NCBI RefSeq assembly: GCF_910596095.1
Contig: NC_056546.1
Coordinates: 24,828,425 to 24,892,424, forward strand
Direction: 5' to 3'
Source: Thunnus maccoyii
Lineage: Eukaryota > Chordata > Actinopteri > Scombriformes > Scombridae
Length of the DNA: 64,000 bases
The position numbers were made by a program, and so were the translations under genes. The notes below the pieces were generated by a model. It had not been told where the DNA came from. It made no database searches and was given only the letters and a program-made list of their open reading frames with translations. Each line of letters opens with the position of its first letter. Position 1 is the stretch's first letter. Positions 52,949-62,645 of the stretch are shown here, one piece after another.

Positions 52949-53715
52949 GTATTCAGATTCCTTTACTTAAGTAAAAATACCAGTACAACAATAAATATAC
53001 AATAAAAATACTCCATTACAAGTAAAAATCCTTAATTCAAAATCAAAATTATTAACGATTAACAAAATTATTATCAGCAAAATGTACTTAGAGTAAAAGT
53101 AAAAGAACTTGTTCTGCAGAAAAATAGCATCTGTGACTGATTGTATTACATTATAATACAGATGCATCAATGTGTAAGTAGCATTTTACTGTTGTAGATG
53201 CTCAAGATGGCACTAGCATTAACCACTTTATGTACAGTTGGGTCCAGTGGTTCCCAACCCAGGGGTCAGCCCCCCTCTGGTAGGTCAAAAAACAAATCTG
53301 GAGATTTAGAATGATCAACGGGACAGGGTAGAAAAAAAAACTAAGTTCTGCAACCCCGTTTTGTATTCATTTTTTGGGCTTGACTTTTGCTTTTTGTGAA
53401 ATATTGTATAATTATACTTCTTTTGGCCTAAAACAGTTATTTAAAGGAAACTATGAATTTTAAAGGGGAAATCACAACTCATATAGACATCTGAAACATT
53501 ACAAAGGACCCCAACTACACACTGCATATTTGTCAGGGACAAGGGAAAGGGAAAAAAGTTTGGAACAGAGTTTAATCTTTGTAATGTATTGAATTTTAAA
53601 AGCATATTATAAGTGTTTTTTAATGTGAAATCTTATTCTGCAGGGTAGTTGGTAACTACAGTTGTACCTCAAAATTTTACTTGAGTACTTAAATGTACTT
53701 TCCACCACTGACAAA
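52949..53715 (-). mobile_element. hAT-like non-autonomous repeat, copy 3
   Basis: It starts 'gtattcagattcctttactt' and ends with 'tttacttgagtacttaaat' and 'ccaccactgac', the reverse orientation of the copy at 37,545-38,395. The internal phrases 'gtaagtagcattttactgt' and 'agtggttcccaacccaggg' match copies 1 and 2. It is non-coding. Confidence 0.7.
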
Positions 53716-54114
53716 AGGCGACTTGATAAAACTGCTATATGTGACTTCTATAAGTTTTAAGGATTTTATTGTAGAAGCACTTTCCTAACTGTCAAACTAA
53801 CAATCAGTATTTTCCTAACTGCACATTTCATGAGCAATTCCTACCAAAAACTCAGAGCTAATTATACATTTAAAACCATGGAAGTAATTCCCCTGAAAGC
53901 CACATACTGTAAGCTTAATGCCATCAGAATAATCAGCAGATGATGTTGTAGATCTCATTAGCGTCTCTCTCCACTGAACTTGTAAACAACCTTTGGCCTC
54001 TCCCAACATCCAGCCTTGGCTCCTGTCTGTCTGCTGCCATCCAGCTGCAGCTTAGTGAGACTGTTAGCACCCACTCACCTGGTTCAAAAGGATCAGTGAA
54101 GCAGTCATTGTCTT

Positions 54115-54780
54115 TCAAATCAATTCTATTCAATTCAAAGGGGCTTCATCGGCATGGGAAACAGACGTTTACACTGCCAAAGCAAGAAAAAAGTGATTTT
54201 GCTATATACAGATAAGTAAAAATAACTTAAAATAAAATAGTTAAATGTAGACTTACAGTCATAAAATATAAATACAAATAAGTGAGAAACATTTTTCTCT
54301 TTTAAGTGAATGTATTTAAAGATATTTGTCCTGTATGTATGTACAATAATGTCTATGCACAAAGATCAGCACAGTGTAAATGGTCAGTGCAGGAGTACAC
54401 AGGTGATTGACAGTCTTCATGGTGCTTATATACCATTCAACGTCCTTTTCCGGTCACAGCAGCTCACAAATCTTGCTGCTGTGTTTGCACATTGCTGTAT
54501 TTCACCCAGCAGATATGTACATTTTTAGCCATGTTTTCAAAGTCTTTTGGCATGGTTGTAATCTGTGGGTGGTATATGTCTCTGATGTCTTGGTACAGTT
54601 GGCAGGTGGTTAAAAAGTGCAGCTCAGTTTCCACCTCCTGCTGCGTGCAGTTGGTGCACAGTCTTTCTTCTCTGGGGAACCAGGTCTGCCTGTGGCGGCC
54701 AAATCACCCACTCTTTGCTCTCTCATAATGGATCATTTATTGCTCATGTTGCCATTAGTGCCAGGCACTATCCTAGTTAA
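54115..54780 (-). mobile_element. LINE 3' fragment, minus strand
   Basis: On the - strand, 54,700-54,450 reads, with one frame change, as the C-terminal part of a LINE polyprotein: REERLCTNCTQQ then EVETELHFLTTCQLYQDIRD. This Cys/His pattern follows the endonuclease/RT ORF in fish LINEs. The 3'UTR ends at about 54,115 in 'cctttgaattgaatagaatt', a short tandem tail. Stops and frame changes show it is dead. Confidence 0.65.
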
Positions 54781-55903
54781 TGCTGCAGACTGAGGCCTTG
54801 TACTGTCTGGTTGTATAGAGGCTTGCATAAATGGATCCAGTAACCCTTTAAATGAATAATGTTCTTCTCATTACAGTAGTTACTGATGCATGGAATTCTA
54901 ATAATCCCCTTTAGTAATTGTGCCTCCTGGTGGGAGGTGTCAGTATTTATTTTCTTTTTAAATGTACTTGTGTATGCAGGCAAGAGGGCCCTTCTGAACA
55001 TCCTTTGAAAAAGGCATGTGGCTGCTAAATATAAAACCTGCCAAAGGAGCCCAGATCTGAATGACACAGCATATGTTGCTGAGTGATATCCTGCAGTGAA
55101 TGTAATCACTCCACCAGCAGGTATTTCCTATTCTGATTCCAAATTGCCAATCATAAGCGAACCAGGCATACCCGCTTTATGACACAGTGACTCAATCAGT
55201 CACCTATTTAGCTGGTGCCACCTAATGACTTTAACGTGAGGCAATATACACCTTCTGCAGACTTGAGGGCGCCGTCTCTCCGCGTCTTTCAAGTAAGTGC
55301 GAATTGTTCAATCGGGAGACAATAGAGCTCAATGGATCTCAATGATCTAGCAGTTACCTTTGCTTTGATGTCCCTTTGAAGATGCAAATCTACATCGAGC
55401 AGGGAGCGATCACAGCTTGGAGTCATGCCACCGGACGCCAAAATGAAAATATTTGCCTGCAGCAGCCGGAGACAGCATCTTCAACCCCCTGCGCAGGACT
55501 GAGAGACAGGCTGTCCAGGGCCTGCGATACCTCAAAGTCTTCCTGTGCTCTTTTGCAATGATATGCAACAGTGTGAGAAAACCCTGAATTCTTCACTATG
55601 CACTTTCTCTAGAGAAAAAGAGGAGGGAGAGACAGAAAAGAATGAAGCACAATATGGTGAAAACAGGACGCACGAACAGTCGCCATTTGTTCCTTTTGTG
55701 ACAGTTAACATCAATGTTACAACAGATGGCAGCACACTGTATCTCCTAATTTGGTATATGCCATGATCATATGGCTTTGCATTTTAATGAGTCCATTCCT
55801 ACACTTGTGCTTTTTCAAAACACTTTTATGAGCTATTGTGTAAGGAAAATGGAAACAATCCCTCCCTTTTTAATTTGCGCAAATGTGTCCTTTAACGATT
55901 TAT

Positions 55904-55938
<35 letters not shown>

Positions 55939-56085
55939 ATTAAGGATACCAGCCTACACCATTAGCCTAATGGTGTCATAATTTCAAGACTGAGTTTTAG
56001 AGGATATGGTAGAGAAAATATTGTCAATAATCCAAACAATTTAGACTGTCAAAAAACTGAAGAGGCCATTCATCTTTAATAACGT
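54781..56085. other. Non-coding, no gene seen
   Basis: A (TA)n-(TG)n tract lies at 55,902-55,940. Open frames are short and unrelated to known families. This is the 3' flank of the vent-like gene. Confidence 0.45.
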
Positions 56086-56091
56086 TTTATT
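56086..56091 (-). terminator. Poly(A) signal of the vent-like gene
   Basis: AATAAA on the - strand lies about 200 bp after the stop codon. It is the first canonical signal downstream. Confidence 0.6.
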
Positions 56092-56292
56092 CGTGACATA
56101 AAACATACAAAATTTGATGCAAAAATACATTACATTCTTCAAATCATATATACAGATAGCATCAATAGTCTTATATAGTGCTTCAGAAATATGTAAAAGC
56201 AATTATAATATTCACAACCCCTCTTTTAAAGAGAGCAATGGAAACATGTCTAGATTCTAGACAGGAATTTTTGGAGAGAAAGTTGGAAGAGT

Positions 56293-57280
56293 TCAGTAGA
56301 AGGGTGGGGGCAGGATGACAGGGTGGGTGCGGTGCTGGTGCAGAGGAGGGGGGAGGCTCGTCCTGTGGAGCGGCTGCAGCTGCGGGTAGAAGGGGAGCTG
56401 TCTACTCAGGACGGGGTGCTGAAACAACACAGGCGGCAGGAGAGCGGCCGGGACCGACAGGAACTCAGGCCGCATATCCTGCACCTCCCGTTTCATCTTC
56501 ATCCTCCTGTTCTGGAACCACGTTTTCACCTAAGAGAATATAAGGAAGTCATTAACTAATGCTTCTATATGTAAAGAAAGTTTACTTTTTAAACTTTTCA
56601 TGAGTTTAAAAAGTAGGTGAGTTTTACAGTTTAAAAGTAAATAACGACAGATCAGGAGTCTCACATTATACTTTTACGTTGCTTTACACAGAATAACACA
56701 ACTCTACAAGGCCAATAAACCCAAACTGATAAAAATGAACCATTCCTCATGTTGCTGTGACTCTCTCGGACCACATTTTTAAGCACTGGCTCAAACTTAC
56801 CTGAGTTTCAGAAAGATTCAGCTTCTCAGCAAGCTTCCTTCTCTGCGTGGCGCCCAAATATTTGTGCTTGCTGAAGGTATTCTCCAGTTTGCTGATTTGC
56901 TCTGAGGTGAACTTGGTCCTCATCCTTCGCTGCTGGGTTGCTTCCCCCTCGCTGTCGTCTCCAACCTCACTCTCAGACCCTGATGTGTAGCCACAACTAT
57001 CTGGAAAGAAGGAAGAACAGAGCGCTAAATTAACTTAGTCGAAATCGATGTCTACACAAAGGTTTGTCGATCTCAGCTCATGAGGAAACCAGAGTTTATC
57101 AGTGAACTTACTGTTTGGCGAGGTCGGAGAGTATTGGCTTCTTGATTCCTTTGTAAAATCCACAATTTCATTATGGACTTTTGAATAAAGCGCAGCATCC
57201 TTCTTTGGAGTCATCTCCTCAGTGTCCCTTTGCGTTGTATAATAACTTTGGGAAAGCCACTCCACAGAGAAGTTTGCCAT
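56293..57280 (-). CDS. vent: Vent-family homeobox repressor, vent-like
   Basis: Vent-family proteins are nuclear homeodomain repressors that limit dorsal organiser genes in the early fish embryo. Three exons (57,112-57,280; 56,801-57,000; 56,293-56,529) join to 201 residues. Donors are GTAAGT and GTAAGT; acceptors are TTCCAG and CTTAG. Intron phases are 1 and 0, and the second intron falls between homeodomain residues 44 and 45. The homeodomain is about residues 80-139, with helix-3 phrase VKTWFQNRRMKMKRE, Asn51 present and Thr47, a mark of Vent/BarH-type domains. The N-terminus reads MANFSVEWLSQS, like the neighbour vox-like gene. The acidic linker (66-76) and Pro-rich C-terminus lack other domains. 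The ATG at 57,280 was chosen because its Met aligns with that gene, has A at -3 and G at +4, and lies 70 bp below the TATA box; the Met 17 codons upstream is near the likely transcription start. The call between vent and vox rests on N-terminal form and order, with no alignment made. Confidence 0.85.
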
Positions 57281-57349
57281 GATGTATCCAAGCAGTAGTC
57301 TCAAGGTGTGTGTTTGTTTGTGTGTTACCACTTGGATGACTCTTGGCTG

Positions 57350-57358
57350 CTATATAGG
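57350..57358 (-). promoter_or_regulatory. TATA box of the vent-like gene
   Basis: On the - strand the sequence reads CCTATATAGC. It lies 70 bp above the start codon, which leaves room for a 5'UTR of about 40-45 nt. The neighbouring octamer lies 17 bp further upstream. Confidence 0.65.
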
Positions 57359-57374
57359 AGGGGCACACGTCTCT

Positions 57375-57390
57375 ATTTGCATATGCAAAG
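57375..57390 (-). promoter_or_regulatory. Octamer palindrome (POU site) of the vent-like promoter
   Basis: ATTTGCAT (57,375-57,382) overlaps its own inverted form, giving TTTGCATATGCAAA at 57,376-57,389. POU-domain factors such as Pou5f3 bind this octamer. The 11-mer ATTTGCATATG recurs in the same orientation in the vox-like promoter. Confidence 0.65.
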
Positions 57391-57490
57391 GGATCTCAAC
57401 GGAACGATAGAAACTTGATGGTCGTTGTAATTGAGGTTAATAGAGGCTTAGTTGTGGTTTTTCTCACGTTCATGGCTGGCTGAGATGCTC

Positions 57491-57507
57491 TGGCGCCAGT
57501 AAGTCTG
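57491..57507 (-). promoter_or_regulatory. BMP response element of the vent-like gene
   Basis: The + strand reads TGGCGCC-AGTAA-GTCTG. GGCGCC is the GC-rich site bound by Smad1/5, and GTCT/AGAC the Smad4 site; the five-base spacer is the one reported for BMP response elements. It lies about 212 bp above the start codon. Function is inferred. Confidence 0.65.
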
Positions 57508-58229
57508 AGTATCAGTTACCTGGCATCTCTGCATAAAGTGATTCAGGGGTATACATCCGCTGCTCAGTACAAATGTCAGCACTCCTTGTCCCAGGATGTC
57601 ACAATATATCAAATAACTGTATATTTTATTATCAAATCAAGCATTTACTGGCAGGTTAAGACACTGGAATTGTTCAAATTTAAAAACACTTTTCACTCAA
57701 AATTTCTCAACTGTCCTGACAGCCTGCCAAGAGAGAACGACAGAGAGAAGAGACATCTCCTCTTGAGTGAGTTGAGGAGTTGCAGACAGAAGCGCCCAGC
57801 TGTCTGCGCATCAAGCAACCCGCTGATGAAACCTTTGTTATGGGGGGACTGGGTGGGTGTGACCACAGCCAGAGAGCATCGACAGAAAGTGAGAAAGTTC
57901 CGTTTGATCTTTGTTGACCTGTTTGAATGAGACATTTGCTGCAGGGCCTCTGGGCATCGTTTCAGACCCCATACAGCAGGTAGCCTGTAAGTGTATTGTT
58001 GAGAAACCTAAATTAACTGTCAAATATATCAACTGCAGCAACATATGGAAACTGTTTATATCTACAAATGAGTTTTCTTGGAATTGCATTATAGGTGTAA
58101 GGTGACTTTAAATGTCCTGAACCCATTTGGCACTCTAAACACAAGGTTTAGATTGATAAGGGCTTGCAACTTGCACACATATGACCTTTTTAATCATCTT
58201 AAAGCTGTTGCGAATCAAGTTTGCTATCT

Positions 58230-58560
58230 TCAAATCTCATCACATACCTTAGAGATCAGATTCTTTGGCATACAAAACCCCAGACTCTCTGGAGCCGGGC
58301 CGGAGGGCTCCTGTGGTAAGTGTAAACTCATCAATGAGCGGCTTAATTAGGACTAATTGTTGACCATGATCTCCCCGTTACCCGGCCTTTGAAGTGCAGA
58401 GATGGAGACAAACAATGCATATGAAAGGCCAGCCTATGGTCAGTCTTTGCTGACAAGGGGGAGAAAAAAAATCTCTCATCATGAATTTGACATCTGTAGC
58501 ACAAAAGCTGCCGCTTTTGTTATTGACTGTAACATTACAGTAGATGAGGCCCAAACACTC
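58230..58560. promoter_or_regulatory. Possible regulatory block between vox-like and vent-like genes
   Basis: This part of the 1.7-kb intergenic DNA contains GGAGCC (a Smad variant site) near 58,291, the palindrome AATTAG-GA-CTAATT (58,345-58,358) and an ACAAACAATGCATATGAAAG stretch near 58,411 with Sox- and POU-like motifs. No open frame with family resemblance covers it. The regulatory reading is inferred from motif density. Confidence 0.35.
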
Positions 58561-58872
58561 AGTGATTCAATTTATGTATCTATGATTTATTTATTATGTT
58601 TTTATGAGAGGATCAAATCAGGAGATCCATACAATGAGTTGTGATAAGAACCTTTAACCTAAAACCAGTGGAATTTGTATTGCCTCTTTCTTTGTTTTAT
58701 CTGCCTCTCTTCTTAAGATGAAAGACGGGATGATCCATTCATGTTAAACTAATCCTGCAATAAAGATAATATCATCAGCTCTATCTGAAGGATACAATGG
58801 CACCTTTAGTATCTGTTATGTATGCAAAGCAAAGAGAGCAAAGAGTCCAGTGCTGCAGTATAGAAGATAAAC

Positions 58873-58878
58873 TTTATT
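58873..58878 (-). terminator. Poly(A) signal of the vox-like gene
   Basis: AATAAA on the - strand lies about 148 bp after the stop codon (59,026), with T-rich sequence before it. It is the first canonical signal. Confidence 0.65.
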
Positions 58879-59025
58879 CAATGATAAATAGACTTTTCTG
58901 TTATCTATATACAACTTATATATCAAATATAAGTAATAAAATCACACATCAAATAAAACAACTCTGGATTGCACGTGTTTGGATTTCAAGTGTTTCAGTC
59001 GGAAAAGTCTGTAGTTGGGAGTTCT

Positions 59026-60002
59026 TCAGTAGAAATGTGGGTTGTGGATCATGACACGCGGGGGGTGTTGAGGGGGCATCTGCTGCTGGAGGACCAGCTG
59101 CGGGACAGGGAGTGGGTAAAAGGCCGGGCTGGCTGAGGAGTAGTGAGGTTGCTGTCCAGCCATGCCGTGGTACTGAACCGGGGGCAGAGGCTGGAACATC
59201 ACCGGTGGGACTTGGGGAGCGAGGTAGTCCTGCACCTCCCGTTTCAGCTTCATCCTCCTGTTCTGAAACCAGGTCCTCACCTGAGAGAGAGAGAGAGAGC
59301 AAAAATAAAGTCAGTATTCAGAGTAGTGCAGGATGAGAGACGTAATCGGGAAATGTTATTAAACGGATTTGTTGGCGTGAGAATCGCGTCATACCTGAGT
59401 TTCTGTGAGGTTCAGCTTCTGCGCTGTCTTCACTCTCTCGCCAGCATCCAGGTATTTGTGCTTGTTGAAGATCTTTTCCAGTTTGCTGATCTGCTCGGGG
59501 GTGAACTTTGTGCGCACACGGCGCTGTGGTCCGTCTCTCTCCACCTCGCTTCCCTCATCCACAGAGAGACACTCAGAGGAAGCCGCTTCGCTCTCGTACC
59601 CGGAGGAGTAGCCGCTGATTTCTGAAACTGAAGGCAGGAAAACTCTGGTTAGAAACACTGAAGACTGAATTAAGAACATTTGGTTCACAAACCAAAGATT
59701 TGTACTTGGAGTTTGGAGTTGTACTTACTTGGTGAGGCGCAGTTTGTTGGATGCAAAGGTGAGCACAGGCTGGAGTCCTGATGCGCGCTGCTCTCCACTG
59801 GATCCATGTGCTCAGCGGGCTTTGATGGTCTGGGTTTTGGCTGCAGGTAACCCTTGCCATAAGTCGGAGGGCGCGGCTGCACCACGCAGGGAATATGTGG
59901 CCTGCAGGTCGGCGCAATATCCGTGACATCTCCGTGCTCCTCTCTCGCCGCGGTGTTGTGATGGCTCTGGGCAAGCCAGTCCACAGAAAAGTATTTCACC
60001 AT
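59026..60002 (-). CDS. vox: Vent-family homeobox repressor, vox-like
   Basis: Three exons (59,729-60,002; 59,395-59,621; 59,026-59,280) join to 251 residues, close to about 242 in zebrafish vox as I recall it. Donors are GTAAGT and GTATGA; acceptors are TTTCAG and CTCTCAG. Intron phases 1 and 0 equal those of the vent-like gene. An alternative acceptor 6 nt upstream of exon 2 (CTTCAG) would add two residues in frame. The homeodomain is about residues 124-183: it starts QRRVRTKFTPEQISKLEKIF and has the recognition helix VRTWFQNRRMKLKRE, with Thr47 and Asn51. The N-terminus is MVKYFSVDWLAQS; the C-terminal part is rich in Pro, Gln and Tyr (187-251) and ends in HNPHFY. The ATG has A at -3 and G at +4. 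The gene lies 1.75 kb upstream of the vent-like gene on the same strand, and is likely a tandem duplicate. Vox acts as a repressor with Vent in the ventral embryo. Confidence 0.87.
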
Positions 60003-60083
60003 GTTCGCAGTGCTGCTCAGTGACCTGTAAATCCAGCAAATGTCAGAGGGAGTGTGTGGTAGCAGCTCCTGTCTAGGCTCAGC

Positions 60084-60091
60084 CTTTATAG
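60084..60091 (-). promoter_or_regulatory. TATA box of the vox-like gene
   Basis: CTATAAAG on the - strand lies 82 bp above the start codon and 18 bp below the octamer. This implies a 5'UTR of about 50-55 nt. Confidence 0.7.
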
Positions 60092-60109
60092 GGCCTGGCC
60101 CTCCCTGCG

Positions 60110-60120
60110 ATTTGCATATG
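60110..60120 (-). promoter_or_regulatory. Octamer (POU site) of the vox-like promoter
   Basis: ATTTGCATATG is identical to the 11-mer in the vent-like promoter, in the same orientation and also just upstream of a TATA box. In zebrafish, vox is known to depend on Pou5f3. Confidence 0.65.
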
Positions 60121-60214
60121 TAGAGACCCTTGTTAACGCCTGATCGATCCCGATGATTAGGGGTTAATGGCTCGTTATTGAACTCTTTACATATCCTGTG
60201 AGTGTGTGAAAACC

Positions 60215-60231
60215 TGGCGCCGCCGAGTCTG
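60215..60231 (-). promoter_or_regulatory. BMP response element of the vox-like gene
   Basis: The + strand reads TGGCGCC-GCCGA-GTCTG, with the same GC-rich site, spacer length and Smad4 half-site as in the vent-like promoter. It lies 214 bp above the start codon. The spacer bases differ between the two genes, while both half-sites are identical. Confidence 0.65.
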
Positions 60232-60239
60232 TGAGAACC

Positions 60240-61790
60240 CTCCTGAGCTCATACATTTGTCCGCCCCGACTGAAACTGAGGGCTCCTCAGGAACAGCTGT
60301 ATCTTCTGTAGAGGTGGAGACCAAATACTTTCATGTTGCTGCTGCATACAGTAGCGCCGGAGGGAAAGTGTGAAAATGACGAGTCTCATTAGGCCTGGTG
60401 CAGTTAAAGTTCTCATTTGATACAATTTCCTGCTAGATTAATGTCATGTAATTTAATTTAACGTGGGTGTTCTCTGGGTCTGATAAAGAGAAAAAAATAT
60501 TTAATGCAGTGGTTTTCAAAGTGGGGTGCAGAGTCCCATATGTCCCAATCTAAATAGTTTGTCAGTAAGTCAACTCAATGACTCTTCAGTCATTTCCTTA
60601 TCAGTTATATACTTGGGAACTACTTTTTTTCTCTCATTGTGGGATCATTGGGGTATCTATTATCAGATGTGGTTTAAAGGTGTCTATTTGAGGTCTGTGA
60701 CACGCCAATATCTGAAACACTGGAGTGCATCAGTGGCTGAAGGCTCAGAGAGCACAGATATGAGAGCAAAAGGAGAAATGGAGAAAAAATCTTTTGCATT
60801 TCTCTCTCATCTGCCCTGCTATTAAAATGCATATCATTCTGAAACCTATAAGACATAATTAGTAATTAAGGAGAAGCTCCAGATTTCACTTAAACCCTGA
60901 TAGTTGTGATCCATGTATTAAAAAACCCCTCTGAGACCTGGTCTGTGGTGAAGGACCCAAAATTCAAAATGTATTTGTTGAGCATCACAGATTTGTCATT
61001 TGTCTCCTGGTTATGACTGACAGTTTTTAAGATTTATATATGACAGAACGGTCTCATACAACAGGACCAGTCATTTTTGTATTCAGTAGAATCCCATTTG
61101 AAGTCATATAGCCTAAATATTGACCAGACATCTAACAGTGCGCTAGTGACCAAATGGAAGGATTCATTTAAGATGAGAGAAACTTTTGAGACATTCATAA
61201 CTCTTTTTTCACTGTAACCCAACACGTTCCGCAAGAGAAAACTGCAGCGCGCAATTATAGGCTTACTGGTGCAATCAAACTAGTTCTCTATTTGATTGCA
61301 CAAGCGATCTTCAATGGTTCCTTATTGACATGTCTTTGATACCCTGGTGAGCGCTGGCGCCAAGCTACCCAACAGCCAGCATTTGGCACAGGCGCTACAA
61401 ACATTACAGATCAAAGGTATTACAGTAGCAACACAATTACGGTTGATTGTCGGTCCATTCAAATGTAAATATGCTAAAACAAGCTGCGAGGGAGCTGGGA
61501 AAACCCTGTGAGTGCAAACAGCCCCGTAGAAAAGCCTCAAGTAATCCTAAAATTGCCCTGCTTCACATATCAGTGGCTACAATATTACATTGATGATTAA
61601 TTAGGCTACAGAAATATGTAAGGTCACAATAAAACTAGTTGAGATTGTCTAAAACTTCTCTTGAAAACAGGAGAGCACATTGTTCATCAGTGTTGGCTTG
61701 AAATGTTCACTCGTCACTATCTGTAAGCTGTTGATGATTGACAGCATCGCATCATGTACATTAGGTGCCAAATAAACCAAGACACAACCC
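60240..61790. other. 5' flank of the vox-like gene, no gene seen
   Basis: No open frame with family resemblance. 'gtggttttcaaagtggggtgc' in part (60,510-60,530) resembles the end of a hAT-like fish repeat. A lone GGCGCC at 61,356-61,361 has no Smad4 half-site at the right spacing. Confidence 0.4.
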
Positions 61791-62050
61791 CCGTGAGACA
61801 GCGCACAACCCGGCGGATCCGCGGCCCTCCTGGGAGCGATCTCTGCATGAAGCAGCTCTGGAACAACTGATCGTTTAGTTCTATGACAATGCAGATAAGA
61901 GGCCGGGCCTAGTTGTCTCCTTTATCGGTGATCTGTCGCTATGGAGGCAGGAGTCCCTCAGCCTTTTGGGGCTCTTTATCTCTGAGGCTTTGAAGATGCG
62001 CCCTGATCCCGTTAGATAACAATAAAAAGCACCCGGGACGTCGCCTTCAC
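61790..62050. promoter_or_regulatory. Possible enhancer with four GATA motifs
   Basis: Within about 130 bp lie AGATAAGA (61,893-61,900), CCTTTATCGG (61,919-61,928), TCTTTATCTC (61,973-61,982) and TTAGATAACA (62,012-62,021). The block is more GC-rich than its surroundings, is not repeat-like and stands about 1.9 kb upstream of the vox-like gene. Its function is inferred from motif clustering. Confidence 0.4.
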
Positions 62051-62339
62051 ACTGTGCCTATTTCCTCAGCTCGGTCTGCCTGCCTGCCTGGCCTCTGTCT
62101 GTCCCAGAGGAAAACCTACACTGATTGTATTCTAATTCTCACTGGGGCACTATTGTCTGGATAAAGCGAATCATCCAACAGGTCACGTTTTTGTGCTGTT
62201 GGAAAGTGGCACAAGTATCTTTTATAACTCACAAAGTAAATAAACCAGCACATTTTGGATTTTCTAGTGCTTTTGCTGAAGCTTCTTCAGATTTTTCATG
62301 AAAATATTCACTGTCCTGAATGTATTTACAGTGTCAAAC

Positions 62340-62645
62340 ATTAAATTAGTCAATGGGTAATATAATGACCCTGTCATTGGATTATTATTACCGATGCATA
62401 CAAGTGTAAACAGCATTTTATGTTGTAGCTGGTTGAAGTGGATACATTTTAAGTATTTAATAGGGTACATGTTTTTTTTATGTAAAATCTTAATCTGCAA
62501 AGTACTATAGCTGTAAAATAAATGTAGTGGATTAAAAAGTGCAATATGTCTCTATGAAAAGCACTGGAGTAGAAGTATAGAGTGCATGGAATGGAAATAG
62601 TCATGTAAAATTGCCCTTAAGAACAGTGCTGTGCTTACAGTTACA
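62340..62645 (-). repeat. Fragment of the hAT-like repeat, copy 4
   Basis: The phrases 'gtgtaaacagcattttatg', 'gcaaagtactatagctgta' and 'ctggagtagaagtatagag' follow the order of the central part of copies 1 and 3, in the same orientation. Both ends are missing. Confidence 0.5.

Noticed and set aside
57281-57331. Extension of the vent-like protein to an upstream in-frame Met
   Set aside because: That ATG lies about 20 bp below the TATA box, so at or before the transcription start, and the extra 17 residues have no match in the vox-like gene.
57538-57930. 130-codon open frame upstream of the vent-like gene
   Set aside because: No family resemblance and no splice or promoter signals. It lies in the intergenic DNA between the Vent-family genes.
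58411-58430. Composite Sox-POU site between the Vent-family genes
   Set aside because: AACAATG and ATGCATAT overlap and are in the opposite order to the canonical Sox2-Oct4 site, so I list the motifs only as part of the block.
59143-59625. 160-codon open frame antisense to the vox-like gene
   Set aside because: It is a shadow of the conserved homeobox exons read on the other strand and crosses the intron.
61356-61361. GGCGCC as a third BMP response element
   Set aside because: No GTCT or AGAC half-site five bases away on either side.
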